Assembly (NCBI RefSeq): GCF_000828715.1
Contig: NZ_AP014583.1
Location: 480,501 to 544,500, forward strand
DNA: 64,000 nucleotides
From: Winogradskyella sp. PG-2
GTDB lineage: Bacteria > Bacteroidota > Bacteroidia > Flavobacteriales > Flavobacteriaceae
Direction of reading: 5' to 3'
Part shown: positions 19,178 through 29,828 of the stretch, in pieces
Numbering within the stretch: the first letter of the stretch is position 1
How the letters are laid out: each line of letters starts with the position of its first letter
Notes under the pieces: model-generated
Told to the model about the DNA's origin: nothing
Database searches by the model: none
What the model saw: the letters and a program-made list of their open reading frames with translations, nothing else
Position numbers and translations under genes: made by a program

Positions 19178-20104
19178 TTATTCTTTTAAATTGATTATTA
19201 TCTCTTTATCTATGCCTCCAGCTCTTACGACATAAGTACCAACATTTAGGTTGCTAAAAATGGTCTTACCATTAACAATAGTCTGTGTTGCTATTACAGT
19301 TTGGTTAAACAACAATTCTACATTTATTCCTGCTGTATTATACTCTACTTTTATTTCTCCTCCATTATAACATACCGCATCTTTTTTATAGTAGATTAAA
19401 TCACCTGCACTTGTTGAACTATTCTGAACAGAAACTACCCATTCTTTAACCTGGGATTCATCTTCTGATCTCACCCTACAAACAATTGGGTTAGTAAAAT
19501 CTAAACTAGTGTTACCAGATATTTGAAGTGTAGAATCGACAAACAACTGAGCGCCTTCACTTGATTGAAATGTGGCGTTAAGTGCTGATATATCAATACC
19601 AAAATTAACATAAAGTACAACCTGCTGATTGTTAAAAACTACAGAATTCACCGTAGTGCCATCCAATCCAAAATCTAGTAGTTCTGCTTCATTATTTAAA
19701 GCCGGACTCGCAATGCTATAGGCTTGAAACAAATCGCCTCGATGCGCATTTATTTCAAAATTTATAGTTTCTGAAATGTCTACCACTTGATCAGTAGTTG
19801 AGTTATATACCTTAAAGTTGACTACTTCGTCATTTGTATTTGAAAAAACAGTTAAATAGGCGTAATATCTACCATTACTAGAGGTATAGGTTAAATTTGA
19901 CACACCTCTTAGTTCATTGTTCACAAAGGCTCCAACCTTATCGCTTTCATTCGATAAAGTTGTGCCGTCAATATTTACAAATGCCACAAATGACATTGTA
20001 TATTCAAAATTGTTTTCGTTTACCGACCAATTAGGATCTTGCGCATTGCCTACTGTTACGAACAATAGTATTACAATTAGTATGTTTATTATTTTTTTCA
20101 TCAT
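19178..20104 (-). CDS. Secreted protein sharing a domain with the giant LamG protein
   Basis: 308 residues with a signal peptide (VTVGNAQ). Residues about 23-125 (WSVNENNFEYTMSF, DKVGAFVNNELRGVSNL, YYAYLTVFSN) match a domain near residue 2362 of the neighbouring giant protein (WEVNPNDFDYSMNI, DEVAALSNGEVRGVTNV, YFVFLTVYSN). Next comes a DUF5018-like segment (about 145-230, ending VKEWVVSV) and a C-terminal beta domain with VGTYVVRAGG. No T9SS tail is evident. The shared domain suggests the two proteins bind a common partner or each other. It lies 24 nt after the giant gene and 2 nt before the lipoprotein gene. Confidence 0.75.
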   Translation of the reverse strand: MMKKIINILIVILLFVTVGNAQDPNWSVNENNFEYTMSFVAFVNIDGTTLSNESDKVGAFVNNELRGVSNLTYTSSNGRYYAYLTVFSNTNDEVVNFKVYNSTTDQVVDISETINFEINAHRGDLFQAYSIASPALNNEAELLDFGLDGTTVNSVVFNNQQVVLYVNFGIDISALNATFQSSEGAQLFVDSTLQISGNTSLDFTNPIVCRVRSEDESQVKEWVVSVQNSSTSAGDLIYYKKDAVCYNGGEIKVEYNTAGINVELLFNQTVIATQTIVNGKTIFSNLNVGTYVVRAGGIDKEIIINLKE

Positions 20105-20128
20105 TTTAAGATTTTAGTAGTGTCAAGA

Positions 20129-23100
20129 TTAATTTTTAATGACTCTAAAAATTGAGCTATTATTGTTAACATTCACATTTAAAAAATAAGTCCCTAAAGG
20201 AAGGTTCGGTACAATCCTTAAATCGTTCTCTCCTTCATCTACACTAATTTCATCCCTAAACACTAACTGTCCTAACATATTATGTAATTGAATGCTTACC
20301 ATTTGACTTTGTGTTGAATTTATTTTAATATTTAAATGATTACCAAACGGATTTGGAAATACCTTAATTCCGTATACCGCTTCATCTTCTAAAATAACTG
20401 GGTCTGCAATTGTTCCAAGAACATCATTGCCCTTAAAAGAAAACACTTTAGTTGTTGGTTTTATCTCTGACGCATTACCTATATGAAAAACTAACTCTTC
20501 TGGTAGCTCGCCATATATAGTTATAAAAGTTAAGCTTTTATTTCCAACGACCTGACTTGTTCCTTTTCCTTTTAGAACACTATCTGTGTCGTACACAAAC
20601 AAATTGTCGTAACCAGATGGCATCAATACCACAGCATTCATGTTTTCTGGATACTGTGTAAACTCTGGCTCAATTGTTCGTTGCGCACCAGAATTATTAA
20701 AGTCGTTTGAAGACCTTCCAAAATAGTTTGGATATACCAAAGTCTGATTATCACTAGATTTTAACATATAACCCTGTCCTTCAACTAAATAATTAAGCGT
20801 ACCGCTCCAACCATTGATGTCATCATAAATCGCAAACAAATTTTGTGACTTAATTACATTTCCTTCTTGTGCGTTAAACGACGCCAATGCTGCATTGACT
20901 TGTACATTAGAGCTTACAGGAAATGGTAACCAATTCCAATTTGTTTGAACAGGAAAACTCCACGAATTAATATCTACAGAACTCCCTGTCAAAACTAAAG
21001 GTTGTGCATGAGTTGTATTAATCTTATACATAAATTGACTAGACATACCGCCGTTTGCACTTATTGTTCCGTTCCAAGAACTATTAAGTGGTTGCCCTTC
21101 ATCTTTATAATAGGTCTCCAACAATGATGGTGAATGACTTAAGATACGATCCGATGTTTCTAATTGCATACCTTGAGTTAGCACATTTAAATCCGAGAAA
21201 TTAGGGTCATTAACATTTGCAGAAACCCAGGTCCAACCTTGATTTAATACAATGTCTTGTTGTACGACATCTGTGTTTTCAAATAACTCTGCATTATTTA
21301 ATGTTCCCACTACTTCGTTATCCAAAAATTCTATAGAAGTATTTCCGCTCATTGTAGCATATAAAACATTACCCTCTGAAGCATCCCAAATTCTAAACTC
21401 AATAGTATCACCAGAAGGAGAATTACTATATACTGTTAAGAACACAAAATACTCTTGGTAGCTTGTTTGATAGATTACATTTGTAACTCCTCTAACTTCT
21501 CCATTAGACAAAGCTGCAACCTCATCAAATAAATCATCTGAGAATGTCCCATCCACTCTAATTTTACCAACAATATTCATTGAGTAATCAAAATCATTTG
21601 GATTCACTTCCCAACCTGGTCCTTCTCCTAAAACTTTGAGATCTACCTGTATCACTTGATCAAAACCGAAGTCCGTTTCTAAACGAATATTTTCAAGATA
21701 TTCACCTACCGATAATTGGGAATCTACAGTTGCAGTAACCGTAATTTCACTATTTGGCGCAATAGATCCAGATGTACTGCTTAGATTTAACCAACTTGGT
21801 ACATCTGTAATATTGTAAGGTTGCGAATTTCCTCCTCTATTTACAATAATCAGGTCAAAACTCTGTGTTTCACCACTGTCCATTATAATATCTACAATCT
21901 CATTATAACCATCAGCATACCAATCCACATCATTCTGCTGTATAAAAGCAGTCCATGTAATTGGAGACTCTTGTCTATTGTTAGAACTATCGAGCATATT
22001 ATTAACCGTAATATCTAATATTTGCCCTTCTAGCTCTGCCCAGTTATTAATAACAGGTTCTATAATCATCTCATCTCCATTGATGACATAACTCACCTGG
22101 AGATTAATTAATTGACGTGCTGGTTTAATTGGTGGTACATCATTAGAGTAGTTAACCATTCCACTATTTAAAACAGCAAGACTTGGTATCGTACTTTCGT
22201 TTGTAAATGCATGATAATATCTTGGTGGATTACCAGTTGCCGGATCAGGTTCGTTCAATTGAGCATATAGTAATAAACCCGTACTTACAATATCTACCTC
22301 GTTATAACGATCTCTATTGATTTGATCTACATTACGAAGCGTATTCCATAAACGGAATTCATCTATTTTACCAGTAAACTCATTATCTACGGTTTCCATG
22401 CTTGCTAAGTCAATAGCACCACGCGCTCCTAACCATGCTTTATTACCAGAAAAACCTCCAATATCTGCAATTGGATTAGATGATACTTGGTCACCATCTA
22501 AGTAAGTTCTTAAAGACCCTACTCTATTGAAAAGTAGCGCCACATGATGCCAATTGCCATCTGCTACATTCTCTGAAACCAATAAGCTTGAGTTCCCCTC
22601 ACTTTCTAAAGAGAGTTGACCAGACGAATTAATGTCTATAGCCCACTTATTTGCAAAACCATTAGATTGTACAATATCAGTACCATCTCCTCTACCATTA
22701 GAAAATAAAGTTGCTTCTTGCGACGTATTTGTTTTTACCCAAAACGAGATGGTTGCATCCATTTCTGCATTAAGTTGTACAAAACCAACATTGTCTAGCT
22801 CTAAATATTGCGAACTTGCAAATTCATATGAGTTGCCTTTTGGTTTTATGTCCCAAGATGTATTTACCGTAGCATGCTTAAAGAATGCTAAATCATAAGC
22901 AATATCACCATTACCTTCATTCATTGGCCAAAACCCTAAAAGGTTAGCTTCATTACCAATTATTTGAGTAAAAATATTAGCCGCAGATTCAGATAACGTA
23001 AGGGATTTGCTCCATAATCTTAAATCGTGAATATTACCTATAAACGTATTTCCCCCTAAAGTTAAAGTACTACTATTGGTGAATTGTGCATTCGGCGTAC

Positions 23101-26100
23101 CAGATGTTGTAACAATTACCGTAGAATCTTCAATAATTTGAATATCACCTGATGTATTATTATACGTAAAAGTATAATGATGAAATAATCCGTCAGTATT
23201 TATTCCTGCACTAGCAGTTGAGCCTCCAATAGTAAATTCAATCTGCCCATTATTTAATGATACATCAATCCCATTTTGTTGCGACAAAATAGTTGCAGAA
23301 GTTGCCGTCGTTTCATTTTTTAACCAGAATTCTAATGAGAAGTCTCCCGCAATAATTCTTGGATCTGCTATAGTAGCAGTATTGTTAACTCCATCAAAAT
23401 ATAAAGACACACTATTATTAATTGGTAATTGATTAGTCTCTCCTTTTATTTCAATTGAACTTATAGCATTATTATAAAAAACATTCTCACTAAACGCTAC
23501 TTTTAAATCTTCACCAGCAGATAGAATACCATCAATTGGTAGTGGTGTTCCAAATCGCTTTGGTGCATTGACATCTATAGAACCTGTAATGACTTCAGAA
23601 ATATATTCTGGACCATTTAAACACTCAGACTTTGCTCTAAACTCATAGTCACCATCTTGCAACTGCAAGCCAATAATATCGAACGGAAACGTAAGATCTG
23701 GTGTATCTATAAGCTCAATCTCTGTTTCACCAGCAGCTAAAGCCGCATCATAAAATTCTTGTGTATTATAATACGTCGATAAACGTGTCCATGTTGGTGA
23801 CCCAGATTTTCTGTATTGTAAATCAATACTTTTAAAATTATTAAACGCTTGATTAAATCCAGTCATTGTAACATTTAAAGTGTTTGAAGAGCCATCTGTA
23901 TTAAAGGCCACATCATTGTTAAACACCCAGTTTTCTAATGGCGCACTAATTTCTACTTCTGTACAAGACGGCACAAAATGTGCGGAAACAGCCACTTCGT
24001 CAAACACATTAACAGGATCGCAACGCGATCTTACAGCAATTATAACATCCTCATAATCAAATTGTGCTTGGGCAACCTTAGCGAGTGTTAGTGTATATTC
24101 TACTGTTTCGCCATAAGGTATGTAAACGAGAGTACCATTGGGATCCACGTTTATCTCTGCACTAAATGGATTTGTACCAGGAACAACAATTAAGTCAAAA
24201 TAATTAAAAGTAGCAGCATCACTATTTGCATCTGCCAAGTTTTGAAGCGATAAAGTAAATTCTGCATTATTACTTTCAGGTACATTAAACACTTCTGCTA
24301 CTTCCACTAATATTTGCGGATCTTCTGCAGGTTGTGTTGCAAAACTTAATTGTTCACCCTCGTCACCAAGAATTTCAGGAATAGCATATTCTGGTCTATC
24401 TGGACCATACAAATTGTCTGGGTTTGCAATTTCGTACGCTTGTAAGGCAGACAAATAGCCACTGTATGATGCATGATCGTAATAAATTGATAAATCTGCA
24501 CCTTCGTACGGACATGATGTTCGTCCTCCAATAGTAGAAAATATTGGGCCGTAACCATCAAACATATTAACGACATCTACACTTAATACATTGGCAGGAT
24601 CACTATCACTTAAGGTATAACTTACTGTAACCGTAGATGTCTCTGACTCTGTTAATTCTTGATTGAAGCCTGAGCTAGTAAATCCTGATGTGCCAACTTT
24701 TACACCTACACCATTTAGCTCGGCACCTAATACAACTCCAATTGATTCGTCCAATTCTATATTATAAAATGTTGAGTTATTATTAACAATAATGGTTTCT
24801 ACTGTTCTTACTATTTCGCCTACACCAGAATCAAAAGATATATTTTCAGCAAAATTAGCGTCAATTAATGCTCTTATATTTGTTGCTGTTGTAAAATTAT
24901 ATTGCGTAATTGGATTGTCTTCATTAAAATCATTAGCAATAGCTTCTTCAATACTTTCTAAATATGTATCAAGACTAGCTAAGGTTTCGGCTTTTAAATT
25001 TTCTCTATCATAAAGTGCTCTATATTTACTTTGTTCATTTTTTAAAATTGTTAAACGCCATAAATTAATTTGTTGCACATAGAAATCACGTTCTAGAATA
25101 CCATCTTCTCCAGGAATTGATATGCCATTATCAATATTAGTAATTACAAGCTCTATATCTGGGATGAGGTTATCGATAATATATTTTTGAGAATAGACAA
25201 ATAGCGTCGCTCCAGGTTCTTCAACAAAAGACAAGGCCTTTTGAGTGCTTATATTTAAGGCATCACCATTATTATTTGTAAGTGTTATAAAATCCGCATC
25301 ACCAATTACATTAGCCGACGCTTGTACATTATCGTAAGACCCATAATAGTAATTATTGGATTTTCCTATGTATAAATCCCCTTCAGACCCAACAAATTCT
25401 GGGTCACTACTTGTAGAAATCGTTTGAGAGAATGTATAGGTTTTGGTTAACTCATCACCTTTTTTGGATGATGTTGTAACTCCTATTCCTAATATGGCAT
25501 CAGCTGTAAAATCTGCTTCAAAAACTGGACCAGCAAGACCACCTCCAAAACCAAAATCTACTCCAGCACTAAATGTTGTTTCTCGAAATGCACCTTCTTC
25601 TGATGTAAATTGGATACTTTCTGTAAAGGTTATACTCTCTCCTTCTTGAATTGACGCAAAACTATTAGACCCTGGAGGATCGCGTAAAATAATGTCTGGG
25701 ATTACTGGAGCCGTTGTAATGAATGCTTGTTCACTATCCGATTGTCCACCAAGTACAATACCAGTTCCTATTAAATTCTCAGCTGCTGGATTTTGACCCA
25801 AAATATCATAACTAATATTTATTGTATTCGTAAAAGGAGGAAAAATATTAGGCATACCCCCTTTAAACGCATACACTATAATACTTTGGTCCGTTTCACT
25901 TCTTACTATGGTTTCACTATTAGGCAATGCTAAATTATTAGTTACCACGAGTTCGCCATCTATTATCGGAACTAAGTCTTCGACATCACTACCCGAATCG
26001 TGATTTACATAGCGTTCAAAACTTTGTAAGGTAATTTCATAGGGTAAAAACTGTGTATAAACAGGATGTTCAAACCCGTCAGTTGAAACCGTAACCTCGT

Positions 26101-28705
26101 CTGGGTCTCCAACATTTAAGACCACGTCCGTATCTGAAGTTTGTTCTATCACTTGCAGTACAGGAGCCGATCGATATGTAAATGGCTTAAAATGATGGTA
26201 TCCAACTCCTTGTTCTATGTCACCATTAGGATAGGTGAATTCTGGAATTATTAAATCACCAACAACAGCCGCATTTAAAGTTTCATCAGCATCCAAGATG
26301 CTAATATTTAACGTATTGTTATTAATATTTACACCTCCTAATTGACTTATGATATAGTTTAATGGTAAAATATCTACGCGATATTCTCCAGTTTCAGCAT
26401 TGGTCTCAAAAACAAATCGTGTTTCGTTAAATGGTTGGTACTCTAAAGTAATTGTTGCCGTACCAATATTATTTATTGAACTTACTTCGTAGGTTTGATC
26501 CATACCGTCAGCATCTGTATATGTTGGTACATAAGTCCCTTCTCCTCCAAATCCTATTGGTTTTTGAGGCTGTACTGAGCCACCAACAACACGACCAACA
26601 GCAGTTACTCTGGTGTTATCTATAAATACAACTTGGTTTAAAGCATCTTCAAAAAATTCGTAAAATGTTCCTGTAGCTGCCGGAAATCGTCCATTAAATT
26701 CAAACTCATACCCGTCTTTTACTAATCTAATAAAATGTTCTCCTATAGGTACATTTATTTCAAATTCACCATTAGCATCTGTAAGCTCAGGTTGATTGTT
26801 TTCATCTAAAACCAATTGACCATCTACAAGAATTTGAACGTCTTGAGATGCTATAGTCGCATATTTGTCTAAATAATCATCTGTAGGATCTGCAGGTGTG
26901 CCTGCATCATTTAACCAATATTCTCCCTTATCATAAAATGTACCTAGTATATTATATTGATTATAACCTTCATCAATAATACTACCTTGACCAGGAATGG
27001 TATTTCCATTTTCTAAAACTCCACCTGCTGCTTCTGCATATGAAGGGAATACACCACGTGTATCAAACAACACTTTACCTCTAAATACAAATGAGGATTC
27101 ATCTATAAAATCAATTTGATTCACCACCTCAGAGCCTTGACCTAAAAACACCAATTGCTGTGAAGGGTCAAATTGATGCCCATTAAACAAAGGTGTAATC
27201 GTAAAAGATTCTCCTGTACCAGAATAAGGTATGGATGTAATTTCGTAATTACCATTACTATCCGTAACTCCTAGAACACCTAACTGACTTGGGTTTGGCA
27301 CATTATTTACTGAATTTTCCCATAAAACGGCATTAGTGTCTGTAGCATTTAATCTTAGCCTTCCATTATTTTTATTATAGGTAAATCCACTTCTCGAAAA
27401 ATCGTAAGCAAAATCACCAGCACCTTCATTAGCACTTAAATACGATATTAATCGCGAATCGTTTCCACTTATATAGCGTTTATAGTCTGTTCTAATATTG
27501 TCTTCTATCATAGCATCCCAAACTCTTATCTCATCTATAAAAGCGGTCTTATTTCCTCCGACATGTACACTAGTCCATTCTTCAATATTAGTTAATGTAC
27601 TTACAACTGTTGGCTCAACAATATTAAATCCTTCATATACAATTTCTTCATCTTCATTTTCAATTAAGAGCATTAACGCACTGTACTCTGCATTTATAGC
27701 TCTACCATTTACATATAATACAGGGACTTGCCCATTTACAATTTGTACTGAAAAGTGTGTATAGGTCGTATTAAAATCTGAAACTGGCACTAAAACATCA
27801 TCGCCTCTTGGATCAATTTCTCCAGACGGAAAATAATTATCTAAAGTGTAAATAGCACCACCAATATTAACTTCTAATGCATTTGAAGCGACTAACAATC
27901 TTACATTAACATCTATGGTGTTTGTAGATTCTTTAAGTCTAAACAAACGTATAGGTGCGCCAGCATCGCCTACAAAAGCAGTTTCTGGTTTTAACCAAGC
28001 CTGTAAAGTTGTGGCTGTGGTTATTGCTCTACTCATGTCTCTTATATCTAAGAAGCCATTATTAGGAATTTTTAAGGCAGATCCTAGATCCGTTGCTGAA
28101 CCATCAGATTCTGCAAGTATAGTAACATCTTCAACAGGACTACCACCTGCATAACTTACATTACCTGTTACAATAGCGGTAGGGCTTCTAAACCCTATAT
28201 CTGTAATAAAATTAGTATATTTTATTTCTGTAGGGTCTATACCTTCGGCTACTATTTTATATTCGTATAGTACACCACCTTCTACATACTGGTCTTCGTA
28301 TTGTGTCTCATCCCTAGAGACATTACTAACAAAAACAAAGTCATTACTCCCAGTATCTGTGTATTCTCTTCGGTATATTTTTATACTTGAAATAAGATCG
28401 TAATTCGCTCTTAGTTCCCAACTTATTAAAATTTTATCTCCAAAATACCCTTTAGACACATCGAAAGATTCATCTGCAAAAGTGCCATAGAGGTATTTTA
28501 TATCCCAAGGAAATCTAATATCGTAATTATTATTTGAAGGGGCAACAAATGGTAAACCGACTTGAATGGTATAGATATTTCCATTTGCACCTGGCACCCC
28601 TTGCAATGCTTGCGATACTGGTACAATTTTAGCACCTTCATCGTTTTGAGCCCAAAGCCCTGTTACCAGAACGCTTAAGCAGCCTAGTATAATTAGTTTT
28701 TTCAT
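20129..28705 (-). CDS. Giant LamG-containing T9SS-secreted surface protein
   Basis: 2858 residues. Signal peptide (ends LWAQ); a fibronectin-like region about 89-165 (KILISWELRANYD); a LamG/concanavalin-like domain about 215-425; a long central region with repeated beta and carboxypeptidase-regulatory-like segments (DANGEFEINVPIGEH). Two more LamG domains follow at about 1763-1928 and 1958-2147 (LYFDGVNNTATI, YLELDNVGF), each with a DEFRLWN-type signature. Then a BACON-like stretch near 2303 (PSWLNLSSTSGSIAPNS), the domain shared with the 308-residue protein near 2362, and a type A T9SS sorting tail from about 2780 (VFPNPFGNH, LPLGTYFLNV). A cell-surface adhesin or glycan-binding role is likely. 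Ligand is unknown. Confidence 0.88.
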   Translation of the reverse strand: MKKLIILGCLSVLVTGLWAQNDEGAKIVPVSQALQGVPGANGNIYTIQVGLPFVAPSNNNYDIRFPWDIKYLYGTFADESFDVSKGYFGDKILISWELRANYDLISSIKIYRREYTDTGSNDFVFVSNVSRDETQYEDQYVEGGVLYEYKIVAEGIDPTEIKYTNFITDIGFRSPTAIVTGNVSYAGGSPVEDVTILAESDGSATDLGSALKIPNNGFLDIRDMSRAITTATTLQAWLKPETAFVGDAGAPIRLFRLKESTNTIDVNVRLLVASNALEVNIGGAIYTLDNYFPSGEIDPRGDDVLVPVSDFNTTYTHFSVQIVNGQVPVLYVNGRAINAEYSALMLLIENEDEEIVYEGFNIVEPTVVSTLTNIEEWTSVHVGGNKTAFIDEIRVWDAMIEDNIRTDYKRYISGNDSRLISYLSANEGAGDFAYDFSRSGFTYNKNNGRLRLNATDTNAVLWENSVNNVPNPSQLGVLGVTDSNGNYEITSIPYSGTGESFTITPLFNGHQFDPSQQLVFLGQGSEVVNQIDFIDESSFVFRGKVLFDTRGVFPSYAEAAGGVLENGNTIPGQGSIIDEGYNQYNILGTFYDKGEYWLNDAGTPADPTDDYLDKYATIASQDVQILVDGQLVLDENNQPELTDANGEFEINVPIGEHFIRLVKDGYEFEFNGRFPAATGTFYEFFEDALNQVVFIDNTRVTAVGRVVGGSVQPQKPIGFGGEGTYVPTYTDADGMDQTYEVSSINNIGTATITLEYQPFNETRFVFETNAETGEYRVDILPLNYIISQLGGVNINNNTLNISILDADETLNAAVVGDLIIPEFTYPNGDIEQGVGYHHFKPFTYRSAPVLQVIEQTSDTDVVLNVGDPDEVTVSTDGFEHPVYTQFLPYEITLQSFERYVNHDSGSDVEDLVPIIDGELVVTNNLALPNSETIVRSETDQSIIVYAFKGGMPNIFPPFTNTINISYDILGQNPAAENLIGTGIVLGGQSDSEQAFITTAPVIPDIILRDPPGSNSFASIQEGESITFTESIQFTSEEGAFRETTFSAGVDFGFGGGLAGPVFEADFTADAILGIGVTTSSKKGDELTKTYTFSQTISTSSDPEFVGSEGDLYIGKSNNYYYGSYDNVQASANVIGDADFITLTNNNGDALNISTQKALSFVEEPGATLFVYSQKYIIDNLIPDIELVITNIDNGISIPGEDGILERDFYVQQINLWRLTILKNEQSKYRALYDRENLKAETLASLDTYLESIEEAIANDFNEDNPITQYNFTTATNIRALIDANFAENISFDSGVGEIVRTVETIIVNNNSTFYNIELDESIGVVLGAELNGVGVKVGTSGFTSSGFNQELTESETSTVTVSYTLSDSDPANVLSVDVVNMFDGYGPIFSTIGGRTSCPYEGADLSIYYDHASYSGYLSALQAYEIANPDNLYGPDRPEYAIPEILGDEGEQLSFATQPAEDPQILVEVAEVFNVPESNNAEFTLSLQNLADANSDAATFNYFDLIVVPGTNPFSAEINVDPNGTLVYIPYGETVEYTLTLAKVAQAQFDYEDVIIAVRSRCDPVNVFDEVAVSAHFVPSCTEVEISAPLENWVFNNDVAFNTDGSSNTLNVTMTGFNQAFNNFKSIDLQYRKSGSPTWTRLSTYYNTQEFYDAALAAGETEIELIDTPDLTFPFDIIGLQLQDGDYEFRAKSECLNGPEYISEVITGSIDVNAPKRFGTPLPIDGILSAGEDLKVAFSENVFYNNAISSIEIKGETNQLPINNSVSLYFDGVNNTATIADPRIIAGDFSLEFWLKNETTATSATILSQQNGIDVSLNNGQIEFTIGGSTASAGINTDGLFHHYTFTYNNTSGDIQIIEDSTVIVTTSGTPNAQFTNSSTLTLGGNTFIGNIHDLRLWSKSLTLSESAANIFTQIIGNEANLLGFWPMNEGNGDIAYDLAFFKHATVNTSWDIKPKGNSYEFASSQYLELDNVGFVQLNAEMDATISFWVKTNTSQEATLFSNGRGDGTDIVQSNGFANKWAIDINSSGQLSLESEGNSSLLVSENVADGNWHHVALLFNRVGSLRTYLDGDQVSSNPIADIGGFSGNKAWLGARGAIDLASMETVDNEFTGKIDEFRLWNTLRNVDQINRDRYNEVDIVSTGLLLYAQLNEPDPATGNPPRYYHAFTNESTIPSLAVLNSGMVNYSNDVPPIKPARQLINLQVSYVINGDEMIIEPVINNWAELEGQILDITVNNMLDSSNNRQESPITWTAFIQQNDVDWYADGYNEIVDIIMDSGETQSFDLIIVNRGGNSQPYNITDVPSWLNLSSTSGSIAPNSEITVTATVDSQLSVGEYLENIRLETDFGFDQVIQVDLKVLGEGPGWEVNPNDFDYSMNIVGKIRVDGTFSDDLFDEVAALSNGEVRGVTNVIYQTSYQEYFVFLTVYSNSPSGDTIEFRIWDASEGNVLYATMSGNTSIEFLDNEVVGTLNNAELFENTDVVQQDIVLNQGWTWVSANVNDPNFSDLNVLTQGMQLETSDRILSHSPSLLETYYKDEGQPLNSSWNGTISANGGMSSQFMYKINTTHAQPLVLTGSSVDINSWSFPVQTNWNWLPFPVSSNVQVNAALASFNAQEGNVIKSQNLFAIYDDINGWSGTLNYLVEGQGYMLKSSDNQTLVYPNYFGRSSNDFNNSGAQRTIEPEFTQYPENMNAVVLMPSGYDNLFVYDTDSVLKGKGTSQVVGNKSLTFITIYGELPEELVFHIGNASEIKPTTKVFSFKGNDVLGTIADPVILEDEAVYGIKVFPNPFGNHLNIKINSTQSQMVSIQLHNMLGQLVFRDEISVDEGENDLRIVPNLPLGTYFLNVNVNNNSSIFRVIKN

Positions 28706-28717
28706 AATTATATAGGT

Positions 28718-29620
28718 TTATAGTTTTATGATGTAGTTGACTCCGTAGTTTACAGGTCTGGTTTCGGTATCTTCAGGATTATTATCAGCATTCCCTCCGC
28801 TGACGTCAGTATTACCAAATATACTATGTGTATGGTTTCCAGCAATATCAGAATCATTTGTTGCTTGTGGCAAAGAACCAGAAACAAATCCTATCCTAAT
28901 ATTAGTATAAGTCTCACCATACTGAACATTTATCAAAGACTCCGTCTTTAAGTGTTTATGAGCACCATCTGAAGAAGTTACCAAGCTACCAGAATCATGG
29001 TTATGGCTTTTATAATCATCATCTTGCGTTTCATTAAGAACAGTTTCAGTACTTGTCATGTTATTTGAACCCGCACCTCTTAAAAACATACCTCCTAAAT
29101 CTGGTGCATTGTTACCAATCATGGCAATTAGTTTAGTAGCGGTTGTTGGTAAAGTTTGTCCGTTACACAAAGCCCAACCAGCAGGCACATCAGAACTTGT
29201 ACCAACAAAAGGCATAATAGAACCTGTTGGCACACCATTATTTGCTGCAATAGCATAAGGTACATGGTTTAGTTTTTCATTAGAAATTGTAGTACCACCT
29301 TCACTTATTTTTAGATAGGCTTGTTGGTTAGCCATAGTCGCATTGTTTTCTACACCTGCTTCTAAAACATAAGAAAACACCCCAAAATTATCTGTAGTTA
29401 AATTAGCGTCTACTGGACTTCCAATAGGCACAATAGTAGTACCATCTAAATAATACAACTCAAATGTGAGCGTAATTGGTGTATTGATCCTTGCTGTATT
29501 GTTAGCATCTCTTGCAATACCTTGTATGGCAATACCAGAAGCTTCTGCTGAGGTTTGTGCATAATTAAGTGTTGCTATAAAAAGTAGCACAACTGTTAAG
29601 AATAGATTTTTCGTTTTCAT
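28718..29620 (-). CDS. Exported phage-tail-collar-domain protein
   Basis: 300 residues with a signal peptide (LNYAQ). Residues about 25-125 are a beta-rich part common in Flavobacteriaceae surface proteins (IQGIARDANNTARINTPITL, LNHVPYAIAA). A tail-collar-like domain follows at about 130-185 (GSIMPFVGTSSDVPAGWALC, PDLGGMFLRGAG). Then a His-rich tip-like region (SHNHDSGS, DGAHKHLK, AGNHTHS) and the ending RPVNYGVNYIIKL complete it. The domain forms host-contact fibres in phages; here a signal peptide and no other phage genes point to a cellular surface structure. It is first gene of the operon, 12 nt before the giant protein, with TACGTAG sites upstream. Confidence 0.82.
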   Translation of the reverse strand: MKTKNLFLTVVLLFIATLNYAQTSAEASGIAIQGIARDANNTARINTPITLTFELYYLDGTTIVPIGSPVDANLTTDNFGVFSYVLEAGVENNATMANQQAYLKISEGGTTISNEKLNHVPYAIAANNGVPTGSIMPFVGTSSDVPAGWALCNGQTLPTTATKLIAMIGNNAPDLGGMFLRGAGSNNMTSTETVLNETQDDDYKSHNHDSGSLVTSSDGAHKHLKTESLINVQYGETYTNIRIGFVSGSLPQATNDSDIAGNHTHSIFGNTDVSGGNADNNPEDTETRPVNYGVNYIIKL

Positions 29621-29711
29621 TTGGTTATAAGTTTACGGTTATACATAGCTAGTGAAAATGGCAGAGTACCAATTCATTGTGCAATGTACCTTTAGACCTA
29701 GAGGCAAACAA

Positions 29712-29749
29712 TACGTAGGTTATGCAACAACTACGTAGGCTTACGTAGA
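29712..29749. promoter_or_regulatory. Three helically phased TACGTAG sites
   Basis: TACGTAG occurs at 29712-29718, 29732-29738 and 29742-29748, spaced 20 and 10 bp, so all lie on one face of the helix. They are 92-128 bp upstream of the collar gene and directly downstream of the response-regulator gene. TACGTA is palindromic and recalls the TAC-type half sites of NarL-family regulators. GTACC also occurs twice 20 bp apart (29666, 29686). The rest of 29621-29828 has a weak hairpin (CAGGC/GCCTG) near 29768 and no exact -7 box. Confidence 0.55.
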
Positions 29750-29828
29750 AACTTATAGATTGAAATACAGGCCGACTAAGCCTGAGATGGTTTTAAAGAA
29801 ACGCGTGTGGCTTAATTTGGTCTACGAT

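Noticed and set aside
28718..29620. Prophage suspected from the tail-collar domain
   Set aside because: The protein has a signal peptide and sits in a T9SS-type surface operon; no capsid, terminase, integrase or other tail genes are nearby.
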